Part shown: one piece after another, positions 8,377 to 18,143 of the stretch
Numbering within the stretch: the stretch's first letter is position 1
How the letters are laid out: each line of letters begins with the position of its first letter
Source of the DNA: Ferruginibacter yonginensis
GTDB lineage: Bacteria > Bacteroidota > Bacteroidia > Chitinophagales > Chitinophagaceae
DNA: 64,000 bases
NCBI RefSeq assembly: GCF_042651465.1
Contig: NZ_JBHSCZ010000002.1
Location: forward strand, 930,001 to 994,000
Reading direction: 5' to 3'
Notes under the pieces: generated by a model
Databases searched by the model: none
Told to the model about the DNA's origin: nothing
Seen by the model: the letters and a program-made list of their open reading frames with translations, nothing else
Program-made: the position numbers and the translations under genes

Positions 8377-10746
8377 ATGCATAGAGGATCAATGGTTTCA
8401 ATACCAAGATTATTATTATTGTTATTATCAGTAATAGTATCAACCATCACTTTTTCACAGCCGCCTCCTACTACAAATCCATCTGGGGTGCCTACTATAA
8501 ATACACCTCCAGTTAACCTAACAAACCCACAGCTACAATCGGTTTTGGCAGATGGTAATAATACTGATGCTGGTAAGGATAGAAATGCTGACTTATATAA
8601 AAACAATAAAGTTTATAAGGATAGCTTAACCGATAATAGTGGTTCTAAAAACGAGTACAGTCCTAAAAATACATACGGTGCTAACGTATTTTCAAACGCA
8701 GCACAAACCAATGTGGCTGAATTATCTACACCACCACTTGATTATCCTATAGGCGTAGGCGATGAAATTATTGTGAGTTTATACGGAGGAGCTGAGTTTC
8801 AAAATAATTATGTTGTTGGTTCTGATGGATCAATTTTCCCTAAGGGTATGGGTAAAATTTATGTAGGAGGGTTGGTATTTGAAAATGTACGAAGGTTATT
8901 ATACAGTCGTTTTTCAGCCGTAGTTCCTGTAGGTACTAATATTGATATTGCTTTAGGTAAGCCACGTACCATAAATATTAATGTTGTTAATGAAGTAAAT
9001 AACCCAGGTATTTATACCGTTTCGGCATTTAGTAATGCATTTAATGTAATTGCCAAAGCTGGCGGCGTCACCAATCAAGGCAATTTGCGCAATATTCAAA
9101 TTAAACGCAATGGTAGGGTTATTGAGGAGTTAGATGTTTATAAATATTTACAAACTGGCGATTTTGGCAAGCATATTTATCTACAAAATAATGATTTCAT
9201 TATAGTACCATTTTATGAAAAGAAAGTGTTGGTAACCGGGGAGTTTAAGCGCCCTATGTATTATCAATTACGTAAAGATGAAGGGGTAAAAGCATTACTA
9301 AAATACAGTGGGGGTTTAAATTCAGGAGCATTAGCTTCTAATTTAAAAATTGTTAGGGTTGAAAATGAAAGCCAAATTATTAGAGATATCAATGCAAATG
9401 CTATTTTAAAAATTGCAGGTCAAGATGAATTATTGAAAGATGGTGATATTTTGAAGGCAGATTTGGTAAAAAATGGTATCATCAATAAAGTTGAAATTAA
9501 AGGAGAAGTAAAATATCCTGATACTTATGAGTACAGAGATGGTGATAAATTATTTGACTTAATTAACAGAGCAGGTGGTGTTACTCGTAATACCTACTTA
9601 AATAGAGCTTATGTTTTTAGAGGTGCTGGTGATTCAACCTCTTTACAATCTGATAGGTTAGAAGTCGATTTAACAGATATTTCAAACAACAATATATTAA
9701 GTAAAAATAACGTGGCTTTACAACCCAATGATGTTGTATTACTTTTTGGTAGCTATGAATTTTCTGAACCCATTAATGTTGAAATTTTTGGTGAAGTAAG
9801 AAAACCAGGCACTCAAAGAAAATATGGCGGCATGACGTTGCAAGATTTATTGTATTTGTCTGGCGGCTTAAAACCATCGGCTGAATTTGGCCGTTTAGAA
9901 ATTTCAAGTATTGTAGATGTTGACTCTGCACGTAAAGGTTTAAAACCAACAAGAACCGTTGTAAAATCTTATGCAATTGATCAAAACTTGCAAATTGACT
10001 CAGCTGCTGCTCAAATATTAATGAAACCTTACGATCAAGTATTAGTGAGAAAAAATCCCACATTTGAACTGCAACAAAATATTGAAATAAAAGGCTTGGT
10101 AAAATACCCAGGTTTATACCCACGATTAGATAAATACGAAAAATTATCATCCTATATTGCTAGAGCTGGTGGTTTTAAAGAGAATGCTAACTTATCAGGT
10201 GCGGTTTTATATAGACGCAAAACAGAAAATTTAAGAGAAAAGCAAGTAAGTGAAACACAGTATGATAGTGTTGGAAACGCAATTGAGACAGCTAAAAAAA
10301 TTAAAAATATTGATGAACCAGTAAGTATTGATTTGTATAAAGCCTTAAAATATAAGAATTCTAAATTCGATATTATTTTACAAGAAAATGATATCATCTT
10401 TATTCCTGAAATTAATCCTTTTGTAAGTGTAGAAGGTAAAGTACAATCGCCACTCAAAATAGTTTTTGATAAAGAGCATACCAATGTTGCTTTTTACGTA
10501 GACAAAGCTGGTGGTTTTGGTATAAGACCTTGGAAACGTAGGGTTTTTGTAACATACGCCAATGGTAAAAGTAAGCGTACAAAAAATTTCTTCTTCTTTC
10601 ATTTTTACCCAAGAGTAGAAGAAGGGTCGGTAATTACAATACCTGGCAGACCAGAAGGACAAGAAATTACTGACGTTATTAGAACAACAGCCACAAGTTT
10701 AGTACCAGTGCTGGTTACAGCCCTTATATTGAAGTATATCAATTAA
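8377..10746 (+). CDS. Wza-like polysaccharide export protein with SLBB domains
   Basis: A 789-residue envelope protein for export of capsular or extracellular polysaccharide. A signal peptide (about residues 10-28) ends at FSQ. A proline/Asn-rich linker is followed by a poly_export domain (about 120-205, beginning DYPIGVGDEIIVSLYG), then several SLBB-like repeats, each carrying an AGG(V/F) turn (for example IAKAGGVTNQG, INRAGGVTRN, ARAGGFKEN, DKAGGFG). The C-terminus has a hydrophobic segment (about 765-785). It is much longer than Wza (about 380), as is common for Bacteroidota SLBB proteins. A Wzz-like protein follows 12 bases later. M6 (8392) is an alternative start. Confidence 0.9.
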   Translation: MHRGSMVSIPRLLLLLLSVIVSTITFSQPPPTTNPSGVPTINTPPVNLTNPQLQSVLADGNNTDAGKDRNADLYKNNKVYKDSLTDNSGSKNEYSPKNTYGANVFSNAAQTNVAELSTPPLDYPIGVGDEIIVSLYGGAEFQNNYVVGSDGSIFPKGMGKIYVGGLVFENVRRLLYSRFSAVVPVGTNIDIALGKPRTININVVNEVNNPGIYTVSAFSNAFNVIAKAGGVTNQGNLRNIQIKRNGRVIEELDVYKYLQTGDFGKHIYLQNNDFIIVPFYEKKVLVTGEFKRPMYYQLRKDEGVKALLKYSGGLNSGALASNLKIVRVENESQIIRDINANAILKIAGQDELLKDGDILKADLVKNGIINKVEIKGEVKYPDTYEYRDGDKLFDLINRAGGVTRNTYLNRAYVFRGAGDSTSLQSDRLEVDLTDISNNNILSKNNVALQPNDVVLLFGSYEFSEPINVEIFGEVRKPGTQRKYGGMTLQDLLYLSGGLKPSAEFGRLEISSIVDVDSARKGLKPTRTVVKSYAIDQNLQIDSAAAQILMKPYDQVLVRKNPTFELQQNIEIKGLVKYPGLYPRLDKYEKLSSYIARAGGFKENANLSGAVLYRRKTENLREKQVSETQYDSVGNAIETAKKIKNIDEPVSIDLYKALKYKNSKFDIILQENDIIFIPEINPFVSVEGKVQSPLKIVFDKEHTNVAFYVDKAGGFGIRPWKRRVFVTYANGKSKRTKNFFFFHFYPRVEEGSVITIPGRPEGQEITDVIRTTATSLVPVLVTALILKYIN

Positions 10747-10758
10747 TTTTTCTTATAA

Positions 10759-11787
10759 ATGACTAGCCAAATACTCATTAAAAATTTATTAGATAGATTA
10801 AACAAATTCAAATTTGTGATACTAGGCGCTGCATTAATACTAGCAGTATTGTTATATTTTTATGTAAATAGTTTACCTACATCTTACAGCATAAAAGCAA
10901 CAGTTTTTCCTCTTACATCTGGTTCTGATAATAGTTCTGCCTCATCAAGAATTGGAGAAATATTAGGCGCTAATGGCGCAAATTCAAAAAGTATTACTGA
11001 TGATGCTAATGTAAATATTGAAGAAGTTGCCAAAAGTAGAAAAACGAGAGAAGCCGTAGCGCTGGTTCGTTTACCCCAATTTAAAAATAAAACTATTGCG
11101 GAGGTATTAATTGATAACTATAACAAATACAAATCATACAGCGCCCCTGAATTAGCTACGCCAAAAGATACAGTTGCATTAGCTGCCACAGGCTCAAGTT
11201 TATTGGCAGGTTATTATACTGTAAAAATCAATAAAAATAGTTTGTTAGAAGTAGATTTTACAAGTAAAGATAAAGACTTGATCAGTCCTACAACGTATGT
11301 TTTAATTGATAAAATTTCTACATTTTATAAAGAATTAAAAATTAAAAAAGCGCAATACGACTTTGATTTTACCCAACGTAAGGTTGATTCATTTCAAAAC
11401 CTCATAAACCAATACGATAAAGAGCGTATCGATATTAACAACAAAAGTATTTTTGTACCCCCATCAAAACTACAATATACTGTTCCTGTTGAAAATTTAG
11501 AAAATAAAAAATTGTTAGTTTTAGCACAATATAACAATGCCGTATCTAATAGAGAAGAAGCCTTGTGGCGCTTACAAAAAGTTACGCCTATTATCGAAAT
11601 ACTTGACAGACCAGAACCGCCATTTATACCTGTTAAGCCATCTAAAATGGTATATGCATTTGGTGGGTTTATTTTAGGGCTTATTTTGTTTTCATTAATT
11701 TTTATTGCTGATATACTTTATAAATATGCCAACAAGCAAATCAAATCTTCTATTGATAGTAAATTAAATAATCAAACTACCGCTTAG
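10759..11787 (+). CDS. Wzz-like chain-length determinant protein
   Basis: A 342-residue inner-membrane protein with a transmembrane helix near each end (about residues 18-37 and 298-318) and a largely periplasmic middle containing coiled-coil-prone helices. This is the topology of Wzz polysaccharide co-polymerases, which set polymer length and partner with the outer-membrane exporter. The conserved proline-rich stretch before the second helix is present (RPEPPFIPVKPSK). No BY-kinase domain is attached. It is paired with the SLBB exporter and ends with a 4-base convergent overlap of the ABC permease gene. Confidence 0.8.
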   Translation: MTSQILIKNLLDRLNKFKFVILGAALILAVLLYFYVNSLPTSYSIKATVFPLTSGSDNSSASSRIGEILGANGANSKSITDDANVNIEEVAKSRKTREAVALVRLPQFKNKTIAEVLIDNYNKYKSYSAPELATPKDTVALAATGSSLLAGYYTVKINKNSLLEVDFTSKDKDLISPTTYVLIDKISTFYKELKIKKAQYDFDFTQRKVDSFQNLINQYDKERIDINNKSIFVPPSKLQYTVPVENLENKKLLVLAQYNNAVSNREEALWRLQKVTPIIEILDRPEPPFIPVKPSKMVYAFGGFILGLILFSLIFIADILYKYANKQIKSSIDSKLNNQTTA

Positions 11788-13076
11788 TTTTTTCTAAAAG
11801 CTAGTTTAAACATTTCTTTCCAACTTGGTTTTTTTCCATACATTAATATGCCCATACGGTACACTTTTGCCGTAAGCCACGTTAAGAATATAAAGCAACC
11901 TATTAACAAGGCCATTGATAAGGCCATTTGCCACCAAGGTACATCATAGGTAATTCTGCCCATCATCACAATTGGTGATGTTAAAGGGAACAAACTACCA
12001 AAAACTGCTAAACCACTTTGAGGGTCAGATACTGCTTTTGTCATGATGACAAACCCTAGAATTATTGGCATTAAAATAGGAAACATCAATTGTTGCGACT
12101 CCTGCTGATCATCAGTAGCCATACTACCTACTGCAGCAAACAATGCAGCATAAGTGAGGTAACCTGCTAAAAAATAGAATGTAAAAGAAAGGCCAATTTT
12201 TAACAATGGTAATGATGATAAGCCAGTTAAAATAGTACTTGTAACACCTGTGTTTGCAGCGGCAGTAGCATTTGCAGCGGTTGCATTGCTTAACAAATCA
12301 GGGAAAATAAGTGGTATAAACAATTGCATCGTTACCATTAAAATAATCCAAATAGCAAATTGTGTTAACCCAACTGCACCAATGCCTATAATTTTACCCA
12401 TCATTAATTGAAATGGTTTAATAGAGCTCACCATTACCTCTGCAATTCTATTCGTTTTTTCTTCGCTTACGCCTCTCATTACTTGGGTACCATAAATAAT
12501 CATCATTATATAAATGAGCATACCACAAATAAACGATACACCGTAAGCTACACCTGCCACACTTTTTTTACTACCAGTTTCAGTATCAATCGTATTTTCA
12601 ATATCTACATCGGCTTTTATTTTTTTATATGTTTCTGCTGCAATGCCCGATGCAGCTAATCTTTTAGCTTCTATGGCTTTGTTAACCAGTTGTTCTATCT
12701 TAAAAGAAGTGCTCAAGTTCATAGTTGATTTGCTATGCAGCACAATATTTTTAGGGCTATCAATATTAATAGAAGGGATGTATAAAAATGCTTTGTAGCC
12801 AGCATCTTTATATTCATTTACAAAAACTTTCTCCGTTTTATTATTTATCAAAACATAATTACCCAAACTATCTAGCGAAGCTTTATTTAAAATATTGGCT
12901 TCATCAATAACAGCAATTTTTTCTTTATCAGTACTGCCTTTCATGGTAATGGCAATGATGCCAATATAAAATGCAATAAATACTAGTGGCACTAAAATAG
13001 TAGTGAGTAAAAATGATTTTTTTTGAACCCTCGATAAATATTCTCTACTAATAACTAAACCTATTTTATTTTTCAT
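11784..13076 (-). CDS. ABC-2 type permease (NatB-like)
   Basis: A 430-residue membrane subunit of an ABC exporter. It has one N-terminal helix (about 24-46), a large extracytoplasmic domain (about 50-170), then a bundle of about five helices, the ABC-2/NatB layout. The motif RGVSEEKTNRIAEVMVSSIKP, just after the second helix, is typical of NatB-type permeases. The cognate ATPase gene ends 9 bases upstream, so the two form an operon. The substrate is unknown; NatAB relatives export Na+ or drugs. Confidence 0.88.
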   Translation of the reverse strand: MKNKIGLVISREYLSRVQKKSFLLTTILVPLVFIAFYIGIIAITMKGSTDKEKIAVIDEANILNKASLDSLGNYVLINNKTEKVFVNEYKDAGYKAFLYIPSINIDSPKNIVLHSKSTMNLSTSFKIEQLVNKAIEAKRLAASGIAAETYKKIKADVDIENTIDTETGSKKSVAGVAYGVSFICGMLIYIMMIIYGTQVMRGVSEEKTNRIAEVMVSSIKPFQLMMGKIIGIGAVGLTQFAIWIILMVTMQLFIPLIFPDLLSNATAANATAAANTGVTSTILTGLSSLPLLKIGLSFTFYFLAGYLTYAALFAAVGSMATDDQQESQQLMFPILMPIILGFVIMTKAVSDPQSGLAVFGSLFPLTSPIVMMGRITYDVPWWQMALSMALLIGCFIFLTWLTAKVYRMGILMYGKKPSWKEMFKLAFRKN

Positions 13077-13085
13077 TTGTTGTAA

Positions 13086-14015
13086 TTATATGTTTTGAAA
13101 TTGACGGGCTTTTGAAGTACCTTCTACTAATTTTATAAAAATATCATTGAGTGATGGTAGTAGTTCTTTAAATTCATTTATTTGAACACCTTGTTGAATA
13201 AACCATTGTAACACATCATTTGTATTAGTATTGGGTTGCAACTGTAATAGTAATTGATGTTGGTTGTGTTCAATAACCGTAAACATTGAATGATGCTCAA
13301 TATTTGCTAACGGCTTGTTACTACTAATACTGTATAGGTTTTCTTTATGTGCTTGTTTTACTTGTTGTACCGTTCCATCTAATATTTTTTTCCCTTTGTT
13401 AACTAAGATGATGTGGTCGCAAATTTCTTCAACTTGCTCCATTCTATGTGTACTAAAAATGATGGTACTACCGTTTTGAGCCAACCTAAAAATTTCATCT
13501 TTTATTAAATTGGCATTTACAGGATCTAAGCCACTAAAGGGTTCATCTAAAATAATCAACTTCGGTTCATGCAAAACCGTAATTACAAATTGTAATTTTT
13601 GTTGCATGCCTTTACTCAAATCTTCTACCTTTTTATGCCACCAACTTTGCATTTCAAATTTTTCAAACCAATACTGCACCTTGGCCAATGCTTCCGATTT
13701 ACTAAGGCCTTTTAATTGTGCTAAATACAAGGCTTGTTCACCAATTTTCATTTTTTTATACAAACCTCGTTCTTCAGGCATGTAACCAATATTGACACTA
13801 TCATCTTCAGGTTGGTAGGGTTTTCCGTTAAAAATGATTTGACCACTATCTTGATAAAAAATACCCGTAATCATTCGCAGTAAAGTGGTTTTACCAGCAC
13901 CATTTGGACCTAGCAAACCAAATATTGATCCTTTAGGAATGTTAAAGCTGATATCATCAACCGCCTTTTGTGTTGCAAAATATTTTTTGATATTTTCTAG
14001 TTGCAATAAATGCAT
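13086..14015 (-). CDS. ABC transporter ATPase (NatA-like)
   Basis: ATP-binding subunit that drives the adjacent ABC-2 permease. Walker A is GLLGPNGAGKTT, the signature motif is DLSKGMQQK, and Walker B is LIILDEPFSGLDP, followed by a switch histidine (STHRMEQ). After the nucleotide-binding domain there is an extra C-terminal domain of about 90 residues, as in NatA-type exporters. The frame is open to 14048, but ATG 14015 (MHLLQLENIKKYF) places the start where ABC ATPases normally begin. Confidence 0.92.
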   Translation of the reverse strand: MHLLQLENIKKYFATQKAVDDISFNIPKGSIFGLLGPNGAGKTTLLRMITGIFYQDSGQIIFNGKPYQPEDDSVNIGYMPEERGLYKKMKIGEQALYLAQLKGLSKSEALAKVQYWFEKFEMQSWWHKKVEDLSKGMQQKLQFVITVLHEPKLIILDEPFSGLDPVNANLIKDEIFRLAQNGSTIIFSTHRMEQVEEICDHIILVNKGKKILDGTVQQVKQAHKENLYSISSNKPLANIEHHSMFTVIEHNQHQLLLQLQPNTNTNDVLQWFIQQGVQINEFKELLPSLNDIFIKLVEGTSKARQFQNI

Positions 14016-14095
14016 AGTAATATTATTTGATATTAAAAGTAATACCAATATAATTATCAGTAATTAATAAAATTTATGAGTGGTAAAAATTAGGT

Positions 14096-15682
14096 TTAAG
14101 TAGGTTGTAACTGTTCTGTAATTATTAATGCCAAACGTTCACCATCCATAGCGGCACTTACAATACCACCTGCATAGCCTGCTCCTTCGCCACAAGGGTA
14201 TAAATTGTTTATTTGTGGGTGTTGTAATGTATCAGCATCTCTTGGTATTCTTACAGGGCTCGATGTTCTGCTTTCTACCGCAACCACTACTGCTTCGTTG
14301 GTTAAGTAACCTATTAATTTTTTACCAAATGCTTTAAACCCACCCATTAGCGATTCATAAATAAAGGGAGGTAAAACGGTTGTTAAATCAGCACTTTTTA
14401 GGCCGGGTAAGTAGGAGTTGGCTGGTAAAGTTGATGAAGTTTTTTTATTGATAAAATCTTGCATGCGTTGTGCAGGTGCTACAAAATTTCCGCCACCTGC
14501 TGTAAATGCTTTTTGTTCAATTAACTGTTGAAATTTCATGAAAAGTAAAGGGTCGTTTTCAGCAATGCCCAGTTTTTTCATAATAGCATAAGTATCTTTT
14601 TTTTCTGTTTGTACTACCATGCCACTATTGGCAAACGCATTGTTTCGTTTTGATGGGCTCCATCCGTTTACAACCAATTCACTAGGGTCGGTTGCTGCTG
14701 GGGCAATAATACCACCTGGGCACATACAAAATGAAAAAACGCCTCTTTCATTTACTTGTTGTACAAGTGAGTAACTGGCTGGTGGTAAATGAATATCTCT
14801 TTCAATATTACAGTGGTATTGTATACTATCAATAAGTTGTTGAGGATGCTCAATTCGTACGCCTAATGCAAATGGCTTCGCTTCTATTAAAATATTTTTA
14901 TGGTGAAGTAACGTAAAAATATCTCTGGCAGAGTGGCCAGTTGCTAATATGTATGCATCACCTGAAAAGCTATGCCCTTGTTGCGTTACAACGTTTTTTA
15001 TTTGATTATTTTCAACAGTAAAATCGGTTACCTTTTGTTCAAACAATACTTGTCCGCCATATGCAATAATATGCGCATGCATGGCGGTAATAATTTGTGG
15101 TAATTTATTGGTACCTATATGTGGGTGTGCATCGTATACAATATTTTCAGGAGCACCAAAATGTACAAATAATTGTAAAATACGATCTATGTTACCTCTT
15201 TTGTTGCTACGGGTATACAACTTACCATCGCTATACGTGCCAGCACCTCCTTCACCAAAGCAATAATTGCTTTCGGGGTTTACAATACCTTCTTTATTTA
15301 ATGCAGCTAAATCTCTACGCCTTGCCCTAACATTTTTGCCTCTTTCTAAAATTATAGGTTGAATTCCTTTTTCTAATAATTGTAATGCAGCAAAAATACC
15401 TGCAGGCCCGGCACCAATAATGATTACTTTTTTGCTAGCATTATGTACATCTTTAAACTGAAAATGAGTGGGTGTATGTTGGTGAAAAGGCTCATTAATA
15501 AACGCTTGTAACGTGAGGTTTACATACACGGTTTTACCACGGGCATCAATAGATTTTTTTTGAATTTTATAACCAGTAATGTTGGTTATTTTTTGTGAAG
15601 TAGCACTAGCTATATATTGTTTTATTGTAACATCGCTAGCCGCTTCGGCTGGTAATAATTTAAAACTTAATTTTTGTTGCAT
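14096..15682 (-). CDS. FAD-dependent oxidoreductase (COG2509-type)
   Basis: A flavoprotein of unknown substrate, about 528 residues. An N-terminal extension of about 85 residues precedes the FAD-binding Rossmann motif VIIGAGPAGIFAALQL. Further family marks are the CFGEGGAGTYSDGKL segment, FCMCPGGIIAPA and the C-terminal CGEGAGYAGGIVSAAMDG. This is the pattern of the uncharacterised 'FAD-dependent dehydrogenase' family. The frame is open to 15715; I preferred ATG 15682 (MQQKLSFKLLPAEA) because homologues begin near this point. It is separated from DUF3127 upstream by a hairpin. Confidence 0.85.
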   Translation of the reverse strand: MQQKLSFKLLPAEAASDVTIKQYIASATSQKITNITGYKIQKKSIDARGKTVYVNLTLQAFINEPFHQHTPTHFQFKDVHNASKKVIIIGAGPAGIFAALQLLEKGIQPIILERGKNVRARRRDLAALNKEGIVNPESNYCFGEGGAGTYSDGKLYTRSNKRGNIDRILQLFVHFGAPENIVYDAHPHIGTNKLPQIITAMHAHIIAYGGQVLFEQKVTDFTVENNQIKNVVTQQGHSFSGDAYILATGHSARDIFTLLHHKNILIEAKPFALGVRIEHPQQLIDSIQYHCNIERDIHLPPASYSLVQQVNERGVFSFCMCPGGIIAPAATDPSELVVNGWSPSKRNNAFANSGMVVQTEKKDTYAIMKKLGIAENDPLLFMKFQQLIEQKAFTAGGGNFVAPAQRMQDFINKKTSSTLPANSYLPGLKSADLTTVLPPFIYESLMGGFKAFGKKLIGYLTNEAVVVAVESRTSSPVRIPRDADTLQHPQINNLYPCGEGAGYAGGIVSAAMDGERLALIITEQLQPT

Positions 15683-15721
15683 ATTGTATGGGTAAGGTCT
15701 TCTCCTTACAAACATTTATAA

Positions 15722-15751
15722 ACACAAACCACTTGTTAAAGTGGTTTGTGT
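15722..15751 (-). terminator. hairpin terminator after the DUF3127 gene
   Basis: A perfect 13-bp stem with a GTTA loop, core AAACCACTT/AAGTGGTTT, lying 8 bases beyond the DUF3127 stop. No strong T-run follows on the minus strand. Confidence 0.6.
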
Positions 15752-15758
15752 GGGTTAT

Positions 15759-16145
15759 TTAAAACGGTAAATCATCCTTATCATCTTCTGCAGTAAAATT
15801 GTCCATTGGTTCAAAAGTATCTGCAGCATTGTTGTTATTACCTGTATTTGGGGCTAACAGTTGCTCAATTCGCCAAGCATCTAAATTGGTAATGTAATTG
15901 GTTTTGCCGTCTTTTTCCCATTTGCTTCCTTTAATATTAAAATATACTTTAATGTCATCGCCAATATTTACCTTATCTAATATGGCTGTTTTATCTTGTA
16001 CACATTGAAATTTTGCATAGTTCACAATAGAACGGCCTTGCACATCATCAATTTTTTCAACAGCAAATTCTCTTGTCTTAAAAGTTTCGGTACGTTGAAC
16101 GGTGTCATATTTTGCAATTAATTTACCCGTTAATTCATAACTCAT
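15759..16145 (-). CDS. DUF3127 protein with SSB-like acidic tail
   Basis: A 128-residue cytoplasmic protein of the DUF3127 family. It opens MSYELTGKLIAKYDTVQRTETFKTREF. The body is rich in alternating beta-like stretches, followed by an Asn-rich low-complexity linker (NTGNNNN) and an acidic tip EDDKDDLPF. Both the linker and the tip imitate the C-terminus of single-stranded DNA-binding proteins, whose final DDxPF recruits partners such as RecQ and PriA. The gene is divergent from dnaA. A role at single-stranded DNA is inferred only. Family assignment is fairly sure; function is unknown. Confidence 0.8.
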   Translation of the reverse strand: MSYELTGKLIAKYDTVQRTETFKTREFAVEKIDDVQGRSIVNYAKFQCVQDKTAILDKVNIGDDIKVYFNIKGSKWEKDGKTNYITNLDAWRIEQLLAPNTGNNNNAADTFEPMDNFTAEDDKDDLPF

Positions 16146-16567
16146 ATCATTATTTTTTAGGCTTCAAAATTAGCGGTATTTTATGGATTCTTACGGATGA
16201 TAATCTACAGCCTTTTTTAAGTAATTTTTTTACGAAAAAATTCTACTGTTTTCATGCTTATACACATTTACAAAAAATATAATATGTATTTTTTTTAATT
16301 TTTTTTTAATCTGATGAAAAATTATATTTCATTTGAAAAAAATGATAAGATGTAGTACTGTATTGAATTATAGAAAATTATTTTTTTTGAAGAAAGCAGC
16401 ATTTGATATTTTTTTTTGCCAATGGGTTTTTTAAAAACAATAAAAAGTTTTTTTTATCAACAATTTATTTTGATATTCGCTGTCCCCATAAAAATTGGTG
16501 TGTGTTTTACCATTTTATTGGACCAAAACTAACTGAATACTGTAAGTAAAAAATTGTTGTATTACTA
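16146..16567. other. AT-rich region between DUF3127 and dnaA, possible origin or dnaA control region
   Basis: About 420 bases without a gene, with long T and A runs. It holds TTATACACA at 16258-16266, which fits the DnaA-box consensus TTATnCACA, and TTATCAACA at 16454-16462, one change from TTATCCACA. The region must contain the dnaA promoter and that of the divergent gene, but I could not find a clean TAnnTTTG box. Two boxes are too few to call an origin. Confidence 0.3.
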
Positions 16568-18001
16568 ATGGAGAAATCTTTTGATAAAATATGGGCTTCT
16601 TGTTTGGACATTATCAAAGATATTGTAGAATGGCAGCACTTTAAAACGTGGTTTGAACCTATCAAGCCTATCAGCCTGAAAGAAAAAATTCTTACGATTC
16701 AAGTACCAAGTCAGTTTTTTTATGAGTATCTTGAAGAGCATTATGTATCGCTCCTTGCTAAAACCTTAAAAAGAGAGTTAGGGAAAGAGGCTAGGCTTGA
16801 ATACAGAATTATGGTTGATAGTGGCAATAGTAAAAATAAGCCGCTTACCATGGATGTGCCTGGGCATGGATACAAATCATATTCAAACAACGAAATGGAT
16901 TTTCCGCTGGTTATAAACAATCCTGTTAAAAACCCGTTTGTAATACCGGGTTTAAAAAAGATGCAGATTGATCCGCAACTCAATCCTGCATACACTTTTG
17001 ATACCTTCATTGAGGGTGATTGTAACCGTGTAGCCCGTAGAGCAGGTAAAACAGTTGCTGAAAAACCAGGCGGTACTTCGTTTAACCCATTGGTAGTGTA
17101 TGGCGGTGTAGGTTTAGGAAAAACGCATTTAGCACAAGCCATTGGTAATGAGGTTAAAAATTTAAACCCTAACAAGGTTGTATTGTACGTTAGTTCAGAA
17201 AAATTCATCAACCAATTTATTGATCACGGTCGTAACAATGCCATCAACGATTTCATTCATTTTTATCAAATGATTGATGTATTGATTATTGATGATATTC
17301 AGTTTTTTAACCGTGCCGAAAAATCACAAGATGCTTTCTTTTCTATATTTAACCACTTACACCAAAGTGGTAAGCAACTAATTTTAACCAGCGATAAATC
17401 ACCTAAAGATTTAGAAGGTGTACAAGAGCGTTTGCTAAGTAGGTTTAGATGGGGTTTAAGTGCTGATTTGCAAGTGCCCGACTACGAAACAAAAATTGAA
17501 ATTTTAGATATTAAAATGAAAAACGATGGCTTAGATATGCCTCGTGAAGTAGTAAAATATATTGCTTATAACATTAATAGTAATGTAAGAGAGTTAGAAG
17601 GCGCCTTAATTTCGTTATTGGCACAATCTTCGCTAAATAAAAGAGAAATAGACCTCGAATTGGCAAAGAAAGTACTTAGAAATTTTGTAAAGTCATCTAC
17701 TAAAGAGATTACGATAGACGCTATCCAAAAAATGGTATGCGAATATTTTGATGTGGCTTATGATAAGCTTTTACAAAAAACTCGTAAAAGAGAAATTGTA
17801 CAGGCTCGTCAAATTACCATGTATTTATCAAAAGCATTCACAAAAAATTCATTAAAAACCATTGGTGAGCATTTTGGTGGTAGAGATCATACTACCGTTA
17901 TACACAGCTGCCAAACGGTGAAAGATTTAATGGATACCGATAGCTTGTTTAAAGAAAGCGTTTTAGAATTGCAACAAAAAGTACAGCTTGCTGCCATGTA
18001 A
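16568..18001 (+). CDS. dnaA: chromosomal replication initiator DnaA
   Basis: AAA+ ATPase that binds DnaA boxes and melts the origin. 477 residues. Domain I covers about 1-85, followed by a short linker, then the AAA+ core with Walker A GGVGLGKTH (about 179-187), Walker B LIIDDIQFF and the box VII-type RLLSRFRWG. Domain IV ends with the DNA-binding signature GGRDHTTVIHSC. All key residues are present. It stands alone: dnaN does not follow, and a hairpin terminator lies about 27 bases after the stop. Confidence 0.97.
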   Translation: MEKSFDKIWASCLDIIKDIVEWQHFKTWFEPIKPISLKEKILTIQVPSQFFYEYLEEHYVSLLAKTLKRELGKEARLEYRIMVDSGNSKNKPLTMDVPGHGYKSYSNNEMDFPLVINNPVKNPFVIPGLKKMQIDPQLNPAYTFDTFIEGDCNRVARRAGKTVAEKPGGTSFNPLVVYGGVGLGKTHLAQAIGNEVKNLNPNKVVLYVSSEKFINQFIDHGRNNAINDFIHFYQMIDVLIIDDIQFFNRAEKSQDAFFSIFNHLHQSGKQLILTSDKSPKDLEGVQERLLSRFRWGLSADLQVPDYETKIEILDIKMKNDGLDMPREVVKYIAYNINSNVRELEGALISLLAQSSLNKREIDLELAKKVLRNFVKSSTKEITIDAIQKMVCEYFDVAYDKLLQKTRKREIVQARQITMYLSKAFTKNSLKTIGEHFGGRDHTTVIHSCQTVKDLMDTDSLFKESVLELQQKVQLAAM

Positions 18002-18027
18002 TAATTGATTTTCATAAATTTATATAT

Positions 18028-18058
18028 AGCATATTCAATTTGAATATGCTTTTTTTTG
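18028..18058 (+). terminator. terminator of dnaA
   Basis: An almost perfect palindrome around GCATATTCAA/TTGAATATGC, followed by a run of eight Ts. Confidence 0.85.
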
Positions 18059-18120
18059 CAATAAACTAACGCTCATTTGTTTATTACTCCATATCGTAAC
18101 AAATAACTTTAAAATGTTAC

Positions 18121-18128
18121 TAATTTTG
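18121..18128 (+). promoter_or_regulatory. -7 promoter box of the DUF2452 gene
   Basis: TAATTTTG, an exact TAnnTTTG match, 15 bases before ATG 18144. The transcript leader would be only a few bases long. Confidence 0.55.
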
Positions 18129-18143
18129 CCAGCAATTTAAAAC

